DNA from: JACDBD01 sp050743385
Lineage (GTDB): Bacteria; Actinomycetota; Acidimicrobiia; IMCC26256; JACDBD01
DNA length: 9,788 bases
Direction of reading: 5' to 3'
NCBI GenBank assembly: GCA_050743385.1
Contig: JBOGFJ010000068.1
Span: forward strand, 1 to 9,788
The number at the start of each line of letters is the position of its first letter. Position 1 is the stretch's first letter. Below are positions 1-6,753 of this stretch, one piece after another. A model generated the notes under the pieces. It was not told the origin of the DNA, did no database searches, and saw only the letters and a list, made by a program, of their open reading frames with translations. The position numbers were made by a program, and so were the translations under genes.

Positions 1-1
1 G

Positions 2-760
2 ACGTTCTGCATCCCGCACGGCGGCGGCGGTCCCGGGATGGGGCCGATCGGCGTGGCGGCGCACCTCGCGCCCCATTTGCCCAACCACCCGGTCGTGGAC
101 CTGGGAATCGCGGCGAGTTGCGGCACGGTCTCGGCGGCTCCCTGGGGCACCCCGTCCATCCTCCCGATCTCGTGGGCGTACATCGCGATGATGGGATGGG
201 ACGGACTCGCGGAGGCGACCAAGGTCGCGATCCTCAGCGCCAACTACATCGCGAAGCGGCTCGAGGAGCACTACCCCCTGCTGTACGCGGGGCAGCACGG
301 CCTCGTCGCGCACGAGTGCATCCTCGACACCCGCGGGTTCAAGGCGTCGGCCGGCATCGAAGTCGAGGACATCGCGAAGCGTCTCATCGACTACGGCTTC
401 CATCCGCCGACGGTCTCGTTCCCGGTGGCGGGCACCCTCATGGTGGAGCCGACGGAGTCGGAGAGCCTCGCCGAGCTCGACCGGTTCTGCGACGCCATGA
501 TCGCCATCCGCGACGAGATCCGCTCCGTCGAGCGAGGGGAGTGGCCCCTCGACGACAGTCCCCTGCGGCACGCCCCCCACACGGCCGCCGACGTGGCCAC
601 CGACACCTGGGAGCACGGCTATCCGCGCGACACCGCCGCCTTCCCGGTCGAGTCCCTCGGCAGCGACAAGTACTGGCCGCCCGTCAGTCGCATCGACAAC
701 GCGTACGGCGACCGCAACGTCATGTGCGCCTGCCCGCCGGTCACCGACTACGCCGACTGA
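2..760 (+). CDS. gcvP: Glycine dehydrogenase (decarboxylating), P-protein, C-terminal part
   Basis: The P-protein of the glycine cleavage system is a PLP enzyme. It decarboxylates glycine and passes the aminomethyl group to the lipoyl arm of GcvH. Only the last 252 residues are in the window, and the gene runs in from the left edge. The first visible residues, TFCIPHGGGGPGMGPIGV, are the glycine-rich loop that in the family directly follows the PLP-binding lysine, so the window starts about one codon after that lysine. The C-terminus (WPLDDSPL..APH near residue 180, then DKYWPPVSRIDNAYGDRN) matches the usual GcvP ending, so the 3' end looks intact. The full protein is normally about 950 residues, or about 450-500 for the split subunit-2 form; the window cannot tell which. 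It is convergent with the DUF916-like gene. Confidence 0.96.
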   Translation, partial: TFCIPHGGGGPGMGPIGVAAHLAPHLPNHPVVDLGIAASCGTVSAAPWGTPSILPISWAYIAMMGWDGLAEATKVAILSANYIAKRLEEHYPLLYAGQHGLVAHECILDTRGFKASAGIEVEDIAKRLIDYGFHPPTVSFPVAGTLMVEPTESESLAELDRFCDAMIAIRDEIRSVERGEWPLDDSPLRHAPHTAADVATDTWEHGYPRDTAAFPVESLGSDKYWPPVSRIDNAYGDRNVMCACPPVTDYAD

Positions 761-797
761 GTCGCCCGGCCACCGCGTTTTCGTGAGCCGAGGCGAC
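761..797. terminator. Imperfect hairpin just after the gcvP stop
   Basis: GTCGCC (761-766) pairs with GGCGAC (792-797), then GGC (768-770) with GCC (787-789), and CAC (771-773) with GTG (783-785). The loop contains TTTT. The stem starts directly after the gcvP stop and lies between convergent genes, so it could end transcription from either side. No T-run follows it on either strand, so the terminator call rests on position and pairing alone. Confidence 0.4.
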
Positions 798-803
798 CGT
801 ATC

Positions 804-851
804 GGTCACGTGTGGTCACAAAAAACGGTACTTAACATAACCGGGATTATG
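804..851. promoter_or_regulatory. AT-rich patch with direct repeats and a near-palindrome
   Basis: GGTCAC occurs at 804-809 and again at 814-819, exactly 10 bp (about one helical turn) apart. It is followed by six A's (820-825), then a near-palindrome with arms CATAA (836-840) and TTATG (847-851). This is the most AT-rich stretch in an otherwise very GC-rich window, and it lies between two convergent gene ends where no promoter is needed. Spaced direct repeats and short palindromes are typical of transcription-factor sites, but no regulator can be named and no gene clearly starts from here. It could also be part of a terminator region. Confidence 0.3.
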
Positions 852-879
852 GGCGTTGTCTGAAGCGGCAGGGGCAGAG

Positions 880-1530
880 CTATCGGCGTCGGGACGCTCG
901 CGCAGCCGTGACACCGCCGACAACGGCACCCGCGGGGAGGACCACGAGGAGCCATGGGAAGGCGTCAGAGCCGTCATTCGGGTCCCGGTGTGGTGCCTTG
1001 CCCGGATCGGTTGCGACCACGGACAGGTAGATCCTGACGCCGACACGGTTCACGGTGGTCACGGCTCCGCCGGCGTTCGGAGGTGGCTGGGCCCAGACGA
1101 CGGCGTGGTACTCGCCCGGCGCCGTCCCGTGGGGAACCGCGATCGTCACCGTCGCCGCCGCCTCGCTGCCGGCGTCGATGGTCAACCGCGCGGGCTCCAC
1201 AGAGGTCCACGTCGTGAGGTCGTTCGTGGCGCCCGGCTCGAGGGGCACGAACTGGTCGCCCTCCAGTCGCGCGGCACCGGCGTACACGTCGACAGCGAGC
1301 ACGGTGAAGGTCTGGTTCGAGACGCCCACGCGGCGCGAGATCGACCGTCCCGGTTCCACGTCGTCGACGATGTAGATCCGGGCTTCGGCGTCGTCCCGGT
1401 GCCGTTCGGGCACGTCCAGCAACCGGATCCCGACCGAACCTTCCGACCGTCCGGCACCGGCGATGGCCCCGACGCCGAGGGATCCCGCCGCGACCGCGGT
1501 CGTGACGACCGCGCGGAGGAATGTGTGCAC
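880..1530 (-). CDS. DUF916-like (WxL-partner) membrane-anchored surface protein
   Basis: 216 residues from a GTG start. There is an N-terminal hydrophobic segment (about residues 5-25), then an extracellular beta-rich domain with RIYIVDDVEPG (51-61), RRVGVSNQT (66-74) and DVYAGAA (81-87). This pattern resembles the DUF916/WxLIP domain, which in Firmicutes binds peptidoglycan and WxL proteins. One C-terminal membrane helix (about 191-209) ends in the basic tail RASRRR, giving an outside domain with a short cytoplasmic end. The frame is open further upstream, but that extension overlaps the WxL-like gene and is not protein-like. The GTG lies 5 bp after that gene's stop, so I chose it despite no clear Shine-Dalgarno; translational coupling is likely. 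Family assignment is from pattern memory and is moderately sure. Confidence 0.72.
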   Translation of the reverse strand: MHTFLRAVVTTAVAAGSLGVGAIAGAGRSEGSVGIRLLDVPERHRDDAEARIYIVDDVEPGRSISRRVGVSNQTFTVLAVDVYAGAARLEGDQFVPLEPGATNDLTTWTSVEPARLTIDAGSEAAATVTIAVPHGTAPGEYHAVVWAQPPPNAGGAVTTVNRVGVRIYLSVVATDPGKAPHRDPNDGSDAFPWLLVVLPAGAVVGGVTAARASRRR

Positions 1531-1535
1531 CGGCG

Positions 1536-2051
1536 CTACGCGACGGAGTGCGTGATCGTTCCGGTGTAGACCCCGGCGACGCGCCCCGGCGCCAGCGTCA
1601 CGGCGATCGTGGGGTCCCAGGTCGCGGAGTTGCTCCCGACGCCCGTCCATACGCCCGCGGCGCCCGGTAGCGCCAGACCGAGCGCGACGCTGGGCGTGAA
1701 GACGCCGGTTCCCGTTGTCACGGCCGGCCCCGAGCTGTAGGCGACGTTGGCGTTCGCCACGGTCTCGCTCGTCGATGCCGCGCCGGTGGTGAAGTTGGTC
1801 GACGACACGGTCGCCGTCCAGGCGGCGGCCAGCGCGCCGCGGTCGTCGGTGACGGTCACGTCCCCGAGCTGGCCCGAGAACAGCAGGGCATTGACGGAAT
1901 GCGAGCCGAGGTCCGTACTCGCGGGTGTGCTGATCGCCAGCGTGCCCCCGAGCAGGGTGAAGCTGGTGTCGGTGTCATCGGCTGTGCTCGTCGTCGCCGG
2001 CAGCACCGCCAACGCGGACGCGGCCGCAGCGAGGAGGATTCGCGTCCACAT
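1536..2051 (-). CDS. Secreted WxL-like surface protein
   Basis: 171 residues. Residues 1-24 form a signal peptide (MWTR, then an Ala/Leu-rich core, probable cleavage near STA/DD). The mature part is rich in Thr, Ser, Val and Gly. It carries GTLAIS (36-41), a DVTVTDDRG segment (64-72), AWTATVSS (77-84) and the ending WDPTIAVTLAPG...GTITHSVA. This layout (beta-rich, VtDxRG, Trp-containing strands) resembles the WxL cell-wall-binding family in its actinobacterial form; the literal Firmicute WxL tripeptide is not present. There is no LPXTG or membrane anchor, so it should be held non-covalently at the surface. GGAG lies only 2 bases from the ATG, a tight spacing. It is followed within 5 bp by the DUF916-like gene, the usual partner family. 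The ligand is unknown. Confidence 0.75.
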   Translation of the reverse strand: MWTRILLAAAASALAVLPATTSTADDTDTSFTLLGGTLAISTPASTDLGSHSVNALLFSGQLGDVTVTDDRGALAAAWTATVSSTNFTTGAASTSETVANANVAYSSGPAVTTGTGVFTPSVALGLALPGAAGVWTGVGSNSATWDPTIAVTLAPGRVAGVYTGTITHSVA

Positions 2052-2174
2052 CGCTCCGGGGTTATCGACACGTTCGGTCGCGGGCTTGACCGGGCGTGGT
2101 TCGGAATGGGTGCTATCTCCACAATCCCCTGTTTACGTGGCTTCGGCCGCTTCGACCGGCTGGTCGCGCGCTGA
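2052..2174 (-). promoter_or_regulatory. Leader region of the WxL/DUF916 unit
   Basis: These 123 bp separate the methyltransferase stop from the WxL-like start and are the only gap over 100 bp in the run from 6661 to 880. Just after the methyltransferase stop there is a short inverted repeat (CGACC/GGTCG, 2153-2166), a weak terminator candidate. Next comes a locally AT-richer stretch on the minus strand (GTAAACAGGGGATTGTGGAG, about 2138-2119), where a promoter would be expected. No clean -35/-10 pair is visible, so this is a likely promoter region rather than a mapped promoter. Confidence 0.35.
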
Positions 2175-2951
2175 TCACCGGCAGACGAACACGGCGCTGT
2201 CGGTTGTCACGGTGAACCGACCGGCCGACGCGATCGCTTCGCCGAGCCGGCGCTCGACCTGATCGAGCACGCCTGCCCACGCCGTCCCCGCCGGGAGGCC
2301 CGGCTCGAAGAGGTCACGCGCACTGTCGAGGTAGCGGACGAGCGGACCCGAGGTGTCGAGCACCAGCTCACCCCGCAGACGATCGAGCTCGACCGATGCG
2401 AAATGACGATCCAGGATGGAGGCGGCGTCGTCGACACCGAAACGCGCGCTGGGCCGTTCGAGCCGGGTGCCGGCGAGGACCTCGGCCGCGACGTCGTGGA
2501 GCTCCGCCATGTGACGAGGGCCGAGGGTCGTGACCAGGAGCGTCCCGCGGGGCCGGAGCACCCTGCGCAGCTCCCCTACCGCCGTCCCGAGATCCGACGC
2601 GTGGTAAAGCATGTGCATCGCCAGCACCACGTCGTGTGCGTCATCGGGCGTCGGGAGTGCGCCGACGTCGCCGACGAGCCAGTGGACGCGGCCGTCGGCG
2701 TCACGGGCACGACTCTCCGACACCATCCCGGGCGAGCGGTCGATGCCGACCAGCGTGAGTGCCGTGCCGCGGCCGATCAGGCGACGGAGCGCTACGGCGG
2801 TGCCGCAACCGACGTCGAGCACACGGTCGCCACCGCGAAGGTCGAGGTGATCGAGCGCGAAGGCGTGGAAGTCGACCCGGGGTCGCTGGTACTCGTAGAT
2901 GTCGATCCGGGTCTGGAGCTTCTCGCCATCCTCGTACGCGGCGACGACCAT
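2175..2951 (-). CDS. Class I SAM-dependent methyltransferase
   Basis: 258 residues from the ATG at 2951. A GTG start at 2975 would add 8 residues, but the ATG has GGGGA six bases upstream and the GTG has no ribosome site, so I prefer the ATG. Class I Rossmann methyltransferase motifs are in order: motif I VLDVGCGTA (44-52), which binds SAM; the acidic end of strand 2 in GIDRSPGM (69-76); GD at about 94-95; the VVLAMHMLYHA segment (108-118); and LRRVLRPRGTLLVTT (128-142). The fold is that of the Methyltransf_11/25 small-molecule or lipid/quinone methyltransferases. The C-terminal half gives no substrate clue. It is the last gene of the lnt-led run, 44 bp after the NUDIX gene. Confidence 0.88.
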   Translation of the reverse strand: MVVAAYEDGEKLQTRIDIYEYQRPRVDFHAFALDHLDLRGGDRVLDVGCGTAVALRRLIGRGTALTLVGIDRSPGMVSESRARDADGRVHWLVGDVGALPTPDDAHDVVLAMHMLYHASDLGTAVGELRRVLRPRGTLLVTTLGPRHMAELHDVAAEVLAGTRLERPSARFGVDDAASILDRHFASVELDRLRGELVLDTSGPLVRYLDSARDLFEPGLPAGTAWAGVLDQVERRLGEAIASAGRFTVTTDSAVFVCR

Positions 2952-2995
2952 GTCGCGTCCCCGGGATCCGCTCACCCGTGCTCACGCATCCGATC

Positions 2996-3445
2996 TCATC
3001 GCGGTGGCTCCGGACCGGGGTCGACGGCTTCGGCGGGCTCGAGGATCTCGTGATCGACGAGGAACTCGTAGACGCCATCGACGAGATGCAGGCCGTCGAG
3101 GTCGCCGAGTCGCATCCATACCGCCTCGTCGGCGTCGTCGCCCGCGGCCGGCTCCTGCGCCGGGTCGAGCACCGACACCAGGAAATCGAGGATGACGAAA
3201 TGGTACGGGTCGGGTTCGTCGCCGAGCCGCTCCACCCAACCGAGGAACCGCTCGACGACCACCTCGATGCCGGTCTCCTCGGCCACTTCCCGCACGAGGG
3301 CCTCGTGCATCTCCTCACCGAAGCCGACGCGGCCCCCGGGCAGCGACCACTCCCCCGCCGCCGGCCCGCGACCCCGGCGGACGAGCAGGATCGCGTCCTC
3401 GCGTAACGCGACCGCCCCGACGGCAACCTCGACGACCGGGGTCAT
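2996..3445 (-). CDS. NUDIX hydrolase
   Basis: 149 residues. A complete Nudix box, GX5EX7REVXEEXGI, runs from G38 to I60 (G38, E44, R52, E53, E56, E57, G59), just after GEWSLPGG (31-38). Every metal-binding glutamate is present, so the protein should be an active Mg-dependent hydrolase of a nucleoside diphosphate linked to another group. The GEWSLPGGRV start of the box resembles ADP-ribose or NTP pyrophosphatase-like members, but the substrate cannot be read from the sequence. The start is fixed by an ATGA overlap with the stop of the GNAT gene, which implies translational coupling. The open frame extends upstream, but that part is the GNAT gene read in another frame. The C-terminus is acidic and proline-rich (ILEPAEAVDPGPEPPR). 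Confidence 0.93.
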   Translation of the reverse strand: MTPVVEVAVGAVALREDAILLVRRGRGPAAGEWSLPGGRVGFGEEMHEALVREVAEETGIEVVVERFLGWVERLGDEPDPYHFVILDFLVSVLDPAQEPAAGDDADEAVWMRLGDLDGLHLVDGVYEFLVDHEILEPAEAVDPGPEPPR

Positions 3446-3918
3446 CGATCGTGGTCGCCGGGCCGGTGCATGACGATCGCACGCGCGGTGAAGCCCGAGT
3501 CTTCGAAGAAGTTCTTGGCTGCCCGATGACCAGGTAGCGCGAGCGCATCGACGCCCACACATCCGCGCGCTTCGCAAAACTCCACGAGGTCGCCTGCGAG
3601 CGCCTCTCCCACCCCCACCGCCCTCGCCCCGGGCTCCACGAAGAGATCCGTGATGACGCCCAGAGTCGCGCCCGAACGCAGCACCTCGACCTCCACGGCC
3701 CCGAATCCGATCACGACCGAGTCGAGGGTACCCACCACGAGGCGGGCATCCTCTCGATCGAGGAGCGCGCCGTACGCCTGCTCGAGGGGCTCCGGGCGCG
3801 ACTCCCGTACCGCCCAGAGGGTGCCGCCCCTCATGGGAGTGAGCTCGGCTCGCATGGCGCGCGTCAGCTCGGCGATGCGGCCCAGATCACCGGCCGTGGC
3901 CGGCCGGCAGTCCTCCAC
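3442..3918 (-). CDS. GNAT-family N-acetyltransferase
   Basis: 158 residues from a GTG start 3 bp after the upstream stop. The GNAT fold is recognisable: an N-terminal RPATAGDLGRIAELTRAMRAEL (5-26) strand and helix; the central strand ITDLFVEPGARAVGVGEAL (89-107), with motif A RxxGVGEAL for acetyl-CoA pyrophosphate binding; and a C-terminal AAKNFFEDSGFTAR (133-146), the common 'A..FYe..GF' end. It transfers an acetyl group from acetyl-CoA to an amine. The acceptor (protein, antibiotic or metabolite) is unknown. It is coupled to the NUDIX gene by a 4-base overlap. No strong Shine-Dalgarno precedes the GTG, consistent with re-initiation from the gene before it. Confidence 0.88.
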   Translation of the reverse strand: MEDCRPATAGDLGRIAELTRAMRAELTPMRGGTLWAVRESRPEPLEQAYGALLDREDARLVVGTLDSVVIGFGAVEVEVLRSGATLGVITDLFVEPGARAVGVGEALAGDLVEFCEARGCVGVDALALPGHRAAKNFFEDSGFTARAIVMHRPGDHDR

Positions 3919-3921
3919 GGC

Positions 3922-4494
3922 TCAGCCGGCGAGTTGGTCGACTTTGAAGAGGATGGTCCGTCTCCCGCGGTGCGCCTCTTCGTAGGTCCGCACGGCCGCG
4001 AGCTGGTCGGCGGAGAGCCCGGTGAGTCGCTCCACTACCTGCGACGCCGACAGCTCGTCGTAGTCGGGAATTGCGAGCGACGCCGCTGCTGCCCGGCGCG
4101 CGCTGCGGTCGACGGGCGGCTTCGCTTCCGCGGCCGGCGCCGGACGCACGGGTTCCTCGTCGGGAACGACTCGCGCGCCGTCATCGGGCACCACGAGCCC
4201 GGTGAACGTCTGCTCCGCGAACTGACGCGCGCCGCGCAGCCCTTCCTCCATCTTCTCCCGGACCTTGGGCGCGCCGACGTTCACCGCGAACTCCCCCAGC
4301 GACCGAGCGTTCGAGACCTTCTCCGCCACCGTGTCGCCGGCCTTGCGACGCCGTGAATCGAGCTCGGTGCGCCCACGCGACACGAAGACCCGGGCGAAGG
4401 TCGGCACCGTGTCGCGCACGTACAACGCCAAGCCAAGGGGCCCGTAAACGAGCAGGTCGAGGGCCTTCTCCGACGTCGAGCTGTCGTCCGCCAC
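3922..4494 (-). CDS. DUF8129-type protein, possible lipid-droplet/membrane-associated
   Basis: 190 residues from a GTG start with GGAGG 7 bases upstream, the best ribosome site in this run. The N-terminal third is amphipathic to hydrophobic (ALDLLVYGPLGLALYVRDTV, 11-30), then basic and helical (to about 95). A proline/alanine-rich acidic linker (about 100-130) follows, then a compact C-terminal domain YDELSASQVVERLTGLSADQ...EEAHRGRRTILFKVDQL. That last domain is the small helical unit I know as DUF8129 in actinobacterial proteins, some of which are annotated as lipid-droplet associated. Function is not established. It sits 33 bp after lnt, which is consistent with a membrane or envelope role but does not prove it. 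Confidence 0.75.
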   Translation of the reverse strand: MADDSSTSEKALDLLVYGPLGLALYVRDTVPTFARVFVSRGRTELDSRRRKAGDTVAEKVSNARSLGEFAVNVGAPKVREKMEEGLRGARQFAEQTFTGLVVPDDGARVVPDEEPVRPAPAAEAKPPVDRSARRAAAASLAIPDYDELSASQVVERLTGLSADQLAAVRTYEEAHRGRRTILFKVDQLAG

Positions 4495-4527
4495 CGCGAT
4501 TCCTCCGTGGATCCGCTCGAGCCGAGT

Positions 4528-6108
4528 CTAGGAGGTGCGCGTTCGACGCACGCACACGTACAGGGCGATCGTGATGAGCGCGACGCCACTCGCCCAGAGC
4601 ACCCAGTCGCCGTAGCGGACATAGGGCGTCTGCCCCGTCGTCGGGGTGACCTCGGCCACGTTGATCGTGTTCACGAACAGATCGGTGGTGTCGTGCACGT
4701 CGCCGCCGGCCTCGATGATGGCCGAGATACCCGAGATCGACGCCTGCACGAGCGGACGACCGGTCTCGGCTGCGCGCATCTGCCCCAACGCGACGTGCTG
4801 GGCCGCGTTCCCGGACCGACGGTAGGAGCGGTTGTTGGTGGTCACCACGATGAACTCGGCACCGTCGCGGACGAAATCGCGGACGAGCGGACCGAATGCC
4901 GACTCGAAGCAGATGATCGTCGCCATCGGACGACCGGCGACCTCGAAGAGTTGCCGCCGCTGCCCGTGGGCGTAGTCGTAGGGGATCTGGTCGAGCGCAC
5001 CGAGAAAATCGAGCTGGTCGCGGAAGGGGACGTACTCGCCGAAGGGCACCAGGTGCTGCTTGGCGTAGGTGCCCTGGAGCGTGCCGTCGGGGTCGTAGAG
5101 GAGGTTGGTGTTGTAGTCGCGGCCGTCGGGCGCGGGCTGCAGGGCATTGACCAGCATGGCCGAGTCGTGCTCGGCGCCGATGCCGACAATCCGGTCGTGG
5201 AGGATCTGGTCGACCTCGGGATCGCGATTGAGCGCCGACTCCGGGAAGACGATGAGGTCGAAGTCGCCCTCGAGCTCCTCGGCGAGCGCGAAGTGCTGCT
5301 CGACCACGACCTGCTCGAACTCGAGCGGGTCTTCGATGTCGCGGTTCTGGTCGTTGCCCTGGAGGGTGGCGATCCGGAGAGCGGGGCCGTCCTCGATCGG
5401 GTCGTAGCGGAACGCGTGACCGACCGCCGTGACCGCGACGACGGTGGCCATCCCGGCCGACGCGAGTGCGAGTGCGCGCCCTGATCGGGCCCGGGTCGAG
5501 ACGAGCGCGTCGGCGATGAACCCGTTGAGCGCGACGACGATCAACGTGACGAGCGCGACACCTCCCCAGCTGGCGAGCGAGCGGGCGACGGGGATGTCGT
5601 GGAGTGCGGCGCCGGTTTCGCCCCATGGGAGCCCACCGAACGGGAAGCGATCGCGGAGCTGCTCGAACAGCACCCACACCGCCGCGGTGACCCACGGTGA
5701 GCGGACGCGGTAGCGCGCGAACGTGGCGATCAGCGCACCCGGAGCGGCGATGTAGAGGCCGCCTGCCCACACGAGCGGTGCGAACGCGACCGCCCCGAAA
5801 TACCACGTCCACGACAGGAGCACGCCGAAGAAGGCGACCCCGAACCAGAAGCCGTACATCGCGGCGTTGAGAGGTGTGGCGTCGCGCCACGCCCAGAACA
5901 GCGGGACCAATGCGACGAGCGCGAGCGGTCCGAGGTCGAATGGCGGGTACGCCGCGGCCAGAAGCAGTCCCGAGGCGATCGCCGCCACGACGCGGTACCG
6001 GACGCGGCGGCGGGCAATTCGGGCCTCGGCCGGGGACAACCCGGGAGGGACATATCCGGGGCTCGTACGCGCTGGGAGCAGCGACGGCGCGGCTGTCGAG
6101 GTCGTCAT
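4528..6108 (-). CDS. lnt: Apolipoprotein N-acyltransferase
   Basis: 526 residues. Lnt adds the third acyl chain to the N-terminal cysteine of lipoproteins, taking it from a phospholipid. The N-terminal half has hydrophobic segments for several membrane helices (about 40-230), including the AAYPPFDLGPLALVALVPLF region typical of the family. The C-terminal nitrilase-like domain carries the triad: E290 (FPES), K350 (YAKQHLVPFGEYVP) and C400 (TIICFES). The loop glutamates E358 and E402 are also present. A last helix lies at 501-520, followed by a basic tail. The Trp-containing NDxWFG loop of proteobacterial Lnt is replaced by TNNRSYRRSGNAAQH (424-438). The frame is open 52 codons further upstream, but that overlaps the DUF4193 gene and is not Lnt-like. 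The ATG lies 28 bp after that gene; its Shine-Dalgarno is weak. Confidence 0.95.
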   Translation of the reverse strand: MTTSTAAPSLLPARTSPGYVPPGLSPAEARIARRRVRYRVVAAIASGLLLAAAYPPFDLGPLALVALVPLFWAWRDATPLNAAMYGFWFGVAFFGVLLSWTWYFGAVAFAPLVWAGGLYIAAPGALIATFARYRVRSPWVTAAVWVLFEQLRDRFPFGGLPWGETGAALHDIPVARSLASWGGVALVTLIVVALNGFIADALVSTRARSGRALALASAGMATVVAVTAVGHAFRYDPIEDGPALRIATLQGNDQNRDIEDPLEFEQVVVEQHFALAEELEGDFDLIVFPESALNRDPEVDQILHDRIVGIGAEHDSAMLVNALQPAPDGRDYNTNLLYDPDGTLQGTYAKQHLVPFGEYVPFRDQLDFLGALDQIPYDYAHGQRRQLFEVAGRPMATIICFESAFGPLVRDFVRDGAEFIVVTTNNRSYRRSGNAAQHVALGQMRAAETGRPLVQASISGISAIIEAGGDVHDTTDLFVNTINVAEVTPTTGQTPYVRYGDWVLWASGVALITIALYVCVRRTRTS

Positions 6109-6136
6109 GTGGCCGCCCAGCTTCGCGCGTCTGCGA

Positions 6137-6661
6137 TCAGGCGCAGTCGCGGCAGAGCATTCGCTTCTCGTCGGCGAGCTGATTGCGAGGCAAGACCAGG
6201 AAGCACGAGGTGCACAGGAACTCGCCCGGGCGGCGGGGAACGATCCTGGCCGGCACCTCGCCACGGTCGTCGGCTTCCACCTCCTCCTCTTCGACTTCTT
6301 CCTCGTCGTCTTCGAGGGTGGCGGCGGCGGTGCGCTCCTTCAGCAGCACGTCGAGGGGCTCCTCGACGTCGTCGGGGTGCAGCTCCTCGTCGAGCTCGAG
6401 GACGACGTCGTCCTCGTCGTCCTTGGTCGCGGTGTCCTTGGTCGCGGTGTCGTCGGTCGCGGTGTCGTCGCGAGACTCCGAGGTCGCGCTGGCCGGCTTG
6501 TCGACGTCGACCACCGTCGCTCCCGCGTCGAGGTTGTCGATCTCGAGATCGTTCGCGTCGTCGGCCTCGTCGAGGTCGTCGTCGAGGTCGTCGTCGAGGT
6601 CGGGCTCGTCGAGGTCGGGCTCGTCGGCGGTGTCGAGATCTTCGTCGTTCTGCTGGGCCAT
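6137..6661 (-). CDS. DUF4193 zinc-ribbon protein with long acidic repeat N-terminus
   Basis: 174 residues. The C-terminal 40 residues, ending FLCTSCFLVLPRNQL..EKRMLCRDCA, match DUF4193, a small actinobacterial family. They carry two CxxC pairs (C150/C153, C170/C173), probably one zinc ribbon. Family members I recall are about 100 residues; this one has about 130 residues before the ribbon that are extremely acidic and repetitive: DEPDL/DDDL units (13-31), three DTAT(K/D) units (66-80) and a glutamate run (116-129). The start is set by an AGGA 7 bases before the ATG. The frame stays open upstream to 6955, but that part reads as non-protein sequence over the RNA locus. It is the first gene of the lnt run. 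Function is unknown; DUF4193 has no proven role that I know of. Confidence 0.85.
   Translation of the reverse strand: MAQQNDEDLDTADEPDLDEPDLDDDLDDDLDEADDANDLEIDNLDAGATVVDVDKPASATSESRDDTATDDTATKDTATKDDEDDVVLELDEELHPDDVEEPLDVLLKERTAAATLEDDEEEVEEEEVEADDRGEVPARIVPRRPGEFLCTSCFLVLPRNQLADEKRMLCRDCA
6421..6465. repeat. Three tandem 15-bp units inside the DUF4193 gene
   Basis: The units at 6421-6435, 6436-6450 and 6451-6465 are nearly identical (core CTTGGTCGCGGTGT, with the third unit starting CGTC instead of CCTT). Each is 5 codons and encodes the DTATK/DTATD residues. The length keeps frame, so gain or loss of a unit would change only the spacer length. Confidence 0.8.
6571..6628. repeat. In-frame 12- and 15-bp repeats, acidic N-terminus
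   Basis: GAGGTCGTCGTC-type 12-bp units give way to GAGGTCGGGCTCGTC-type 15-bp units. They encode DDDL and DEPDL on the minus strand. All periods are multiples of three. Confidence 0.7.
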
Positions 6662-6681
6662 CTTGGGGTCCTGATGGTCGT

Positions 6682-6699
6682 CCCCGGTGGGTTCCGGGG
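6682..6699 (-). promoter_or_regulatory. 5'-UTR hairpin of the DUF4193/lnt operon
   Basis: CCCCGG, a six-base loop and CCGGGG form a perfect 6-bp GC stem in the leader, between the probable transcription start and the AGGA ribosome site at 6672-6669. It could affect leader stability or initiation. No known riboswitch is recognisable. Confidence 0.5.
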
Positions 6700-6713
6700 C
6701 CTCGGGGGCGCGG

Positions 6714-6719
6714 AGTATA
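6714..6719 (-). promoter_or_regulatory. -10 box of the DUF4193/lnt operon promoter
   Basis: TATACT matches the housekeeping -10 consensus in 5 of 6 positions. It sits about 50 bp upstream of the ATG, giving a leader of roughly 45 nt. No good -35 is visible 16-19 bp upstream, which is common for actinobacterial promoters. Confidence 0.6.
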
Positions 6720-6720
6720 G

Positions 6721-6747
6721 GTCGCGCCCCCACGCAACGGCGCGGAC
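6721..6747 (-). terminator. Hairpin at the 3' side of the RNA locus
   Basis: On the minus strand GUC-C-GCGCC pairs with GGCGC-GAC: 8 bp, one bulged C and a 10-base loop. It follows the candidate RNA and directly abuts the TATACT box, so it could separate the RNA transcript from the DUF4193 operon. There is no U-run; U-less hairpins are common at actinobacterial ends. Confidence 0.45.
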
Positions 6748-6753
6748 GCGAAA

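Noticed and set aside
856..1569. Plus-strand open frame antisense to the DUF916-like gene
   Set aside because: It is rich in Arg, Gly and Asp with no recognisable domain. The minus-strand protein has a signal-like segment, a domain and a membrane helix.
1531..1650. 40-residue N-terminal extension of the DUF916-like protein
   Set aside because: It would overlap the WxL-like gene by over 110 bp and is basic and non-hydrophobic. The GTG at 1530 places the hydrophobic signal at the N-terminus.
4507..5484. 325-codon plus-strand open frame antisense to lnt
   Set aside because: Its valine- and glutamate-rich composition is the usual antisense image of a GC-rich gene; no motif and no start context.
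4181..5890. A 569-codon minus-strand open frame inside lnt
   Set aside because: It is arginine- and proline-rich with no domain, and overlaps lnt and the DUF8129-type gene in another frame. It is a GC-skew shadow; lnt has its full catalytic triad in the frame chosen.
6421..6628. CRISPR-like or satellite repeats
   Set aside because: Units are 12-15 bp, contiguous, without spacers, and in frame within a coding region.
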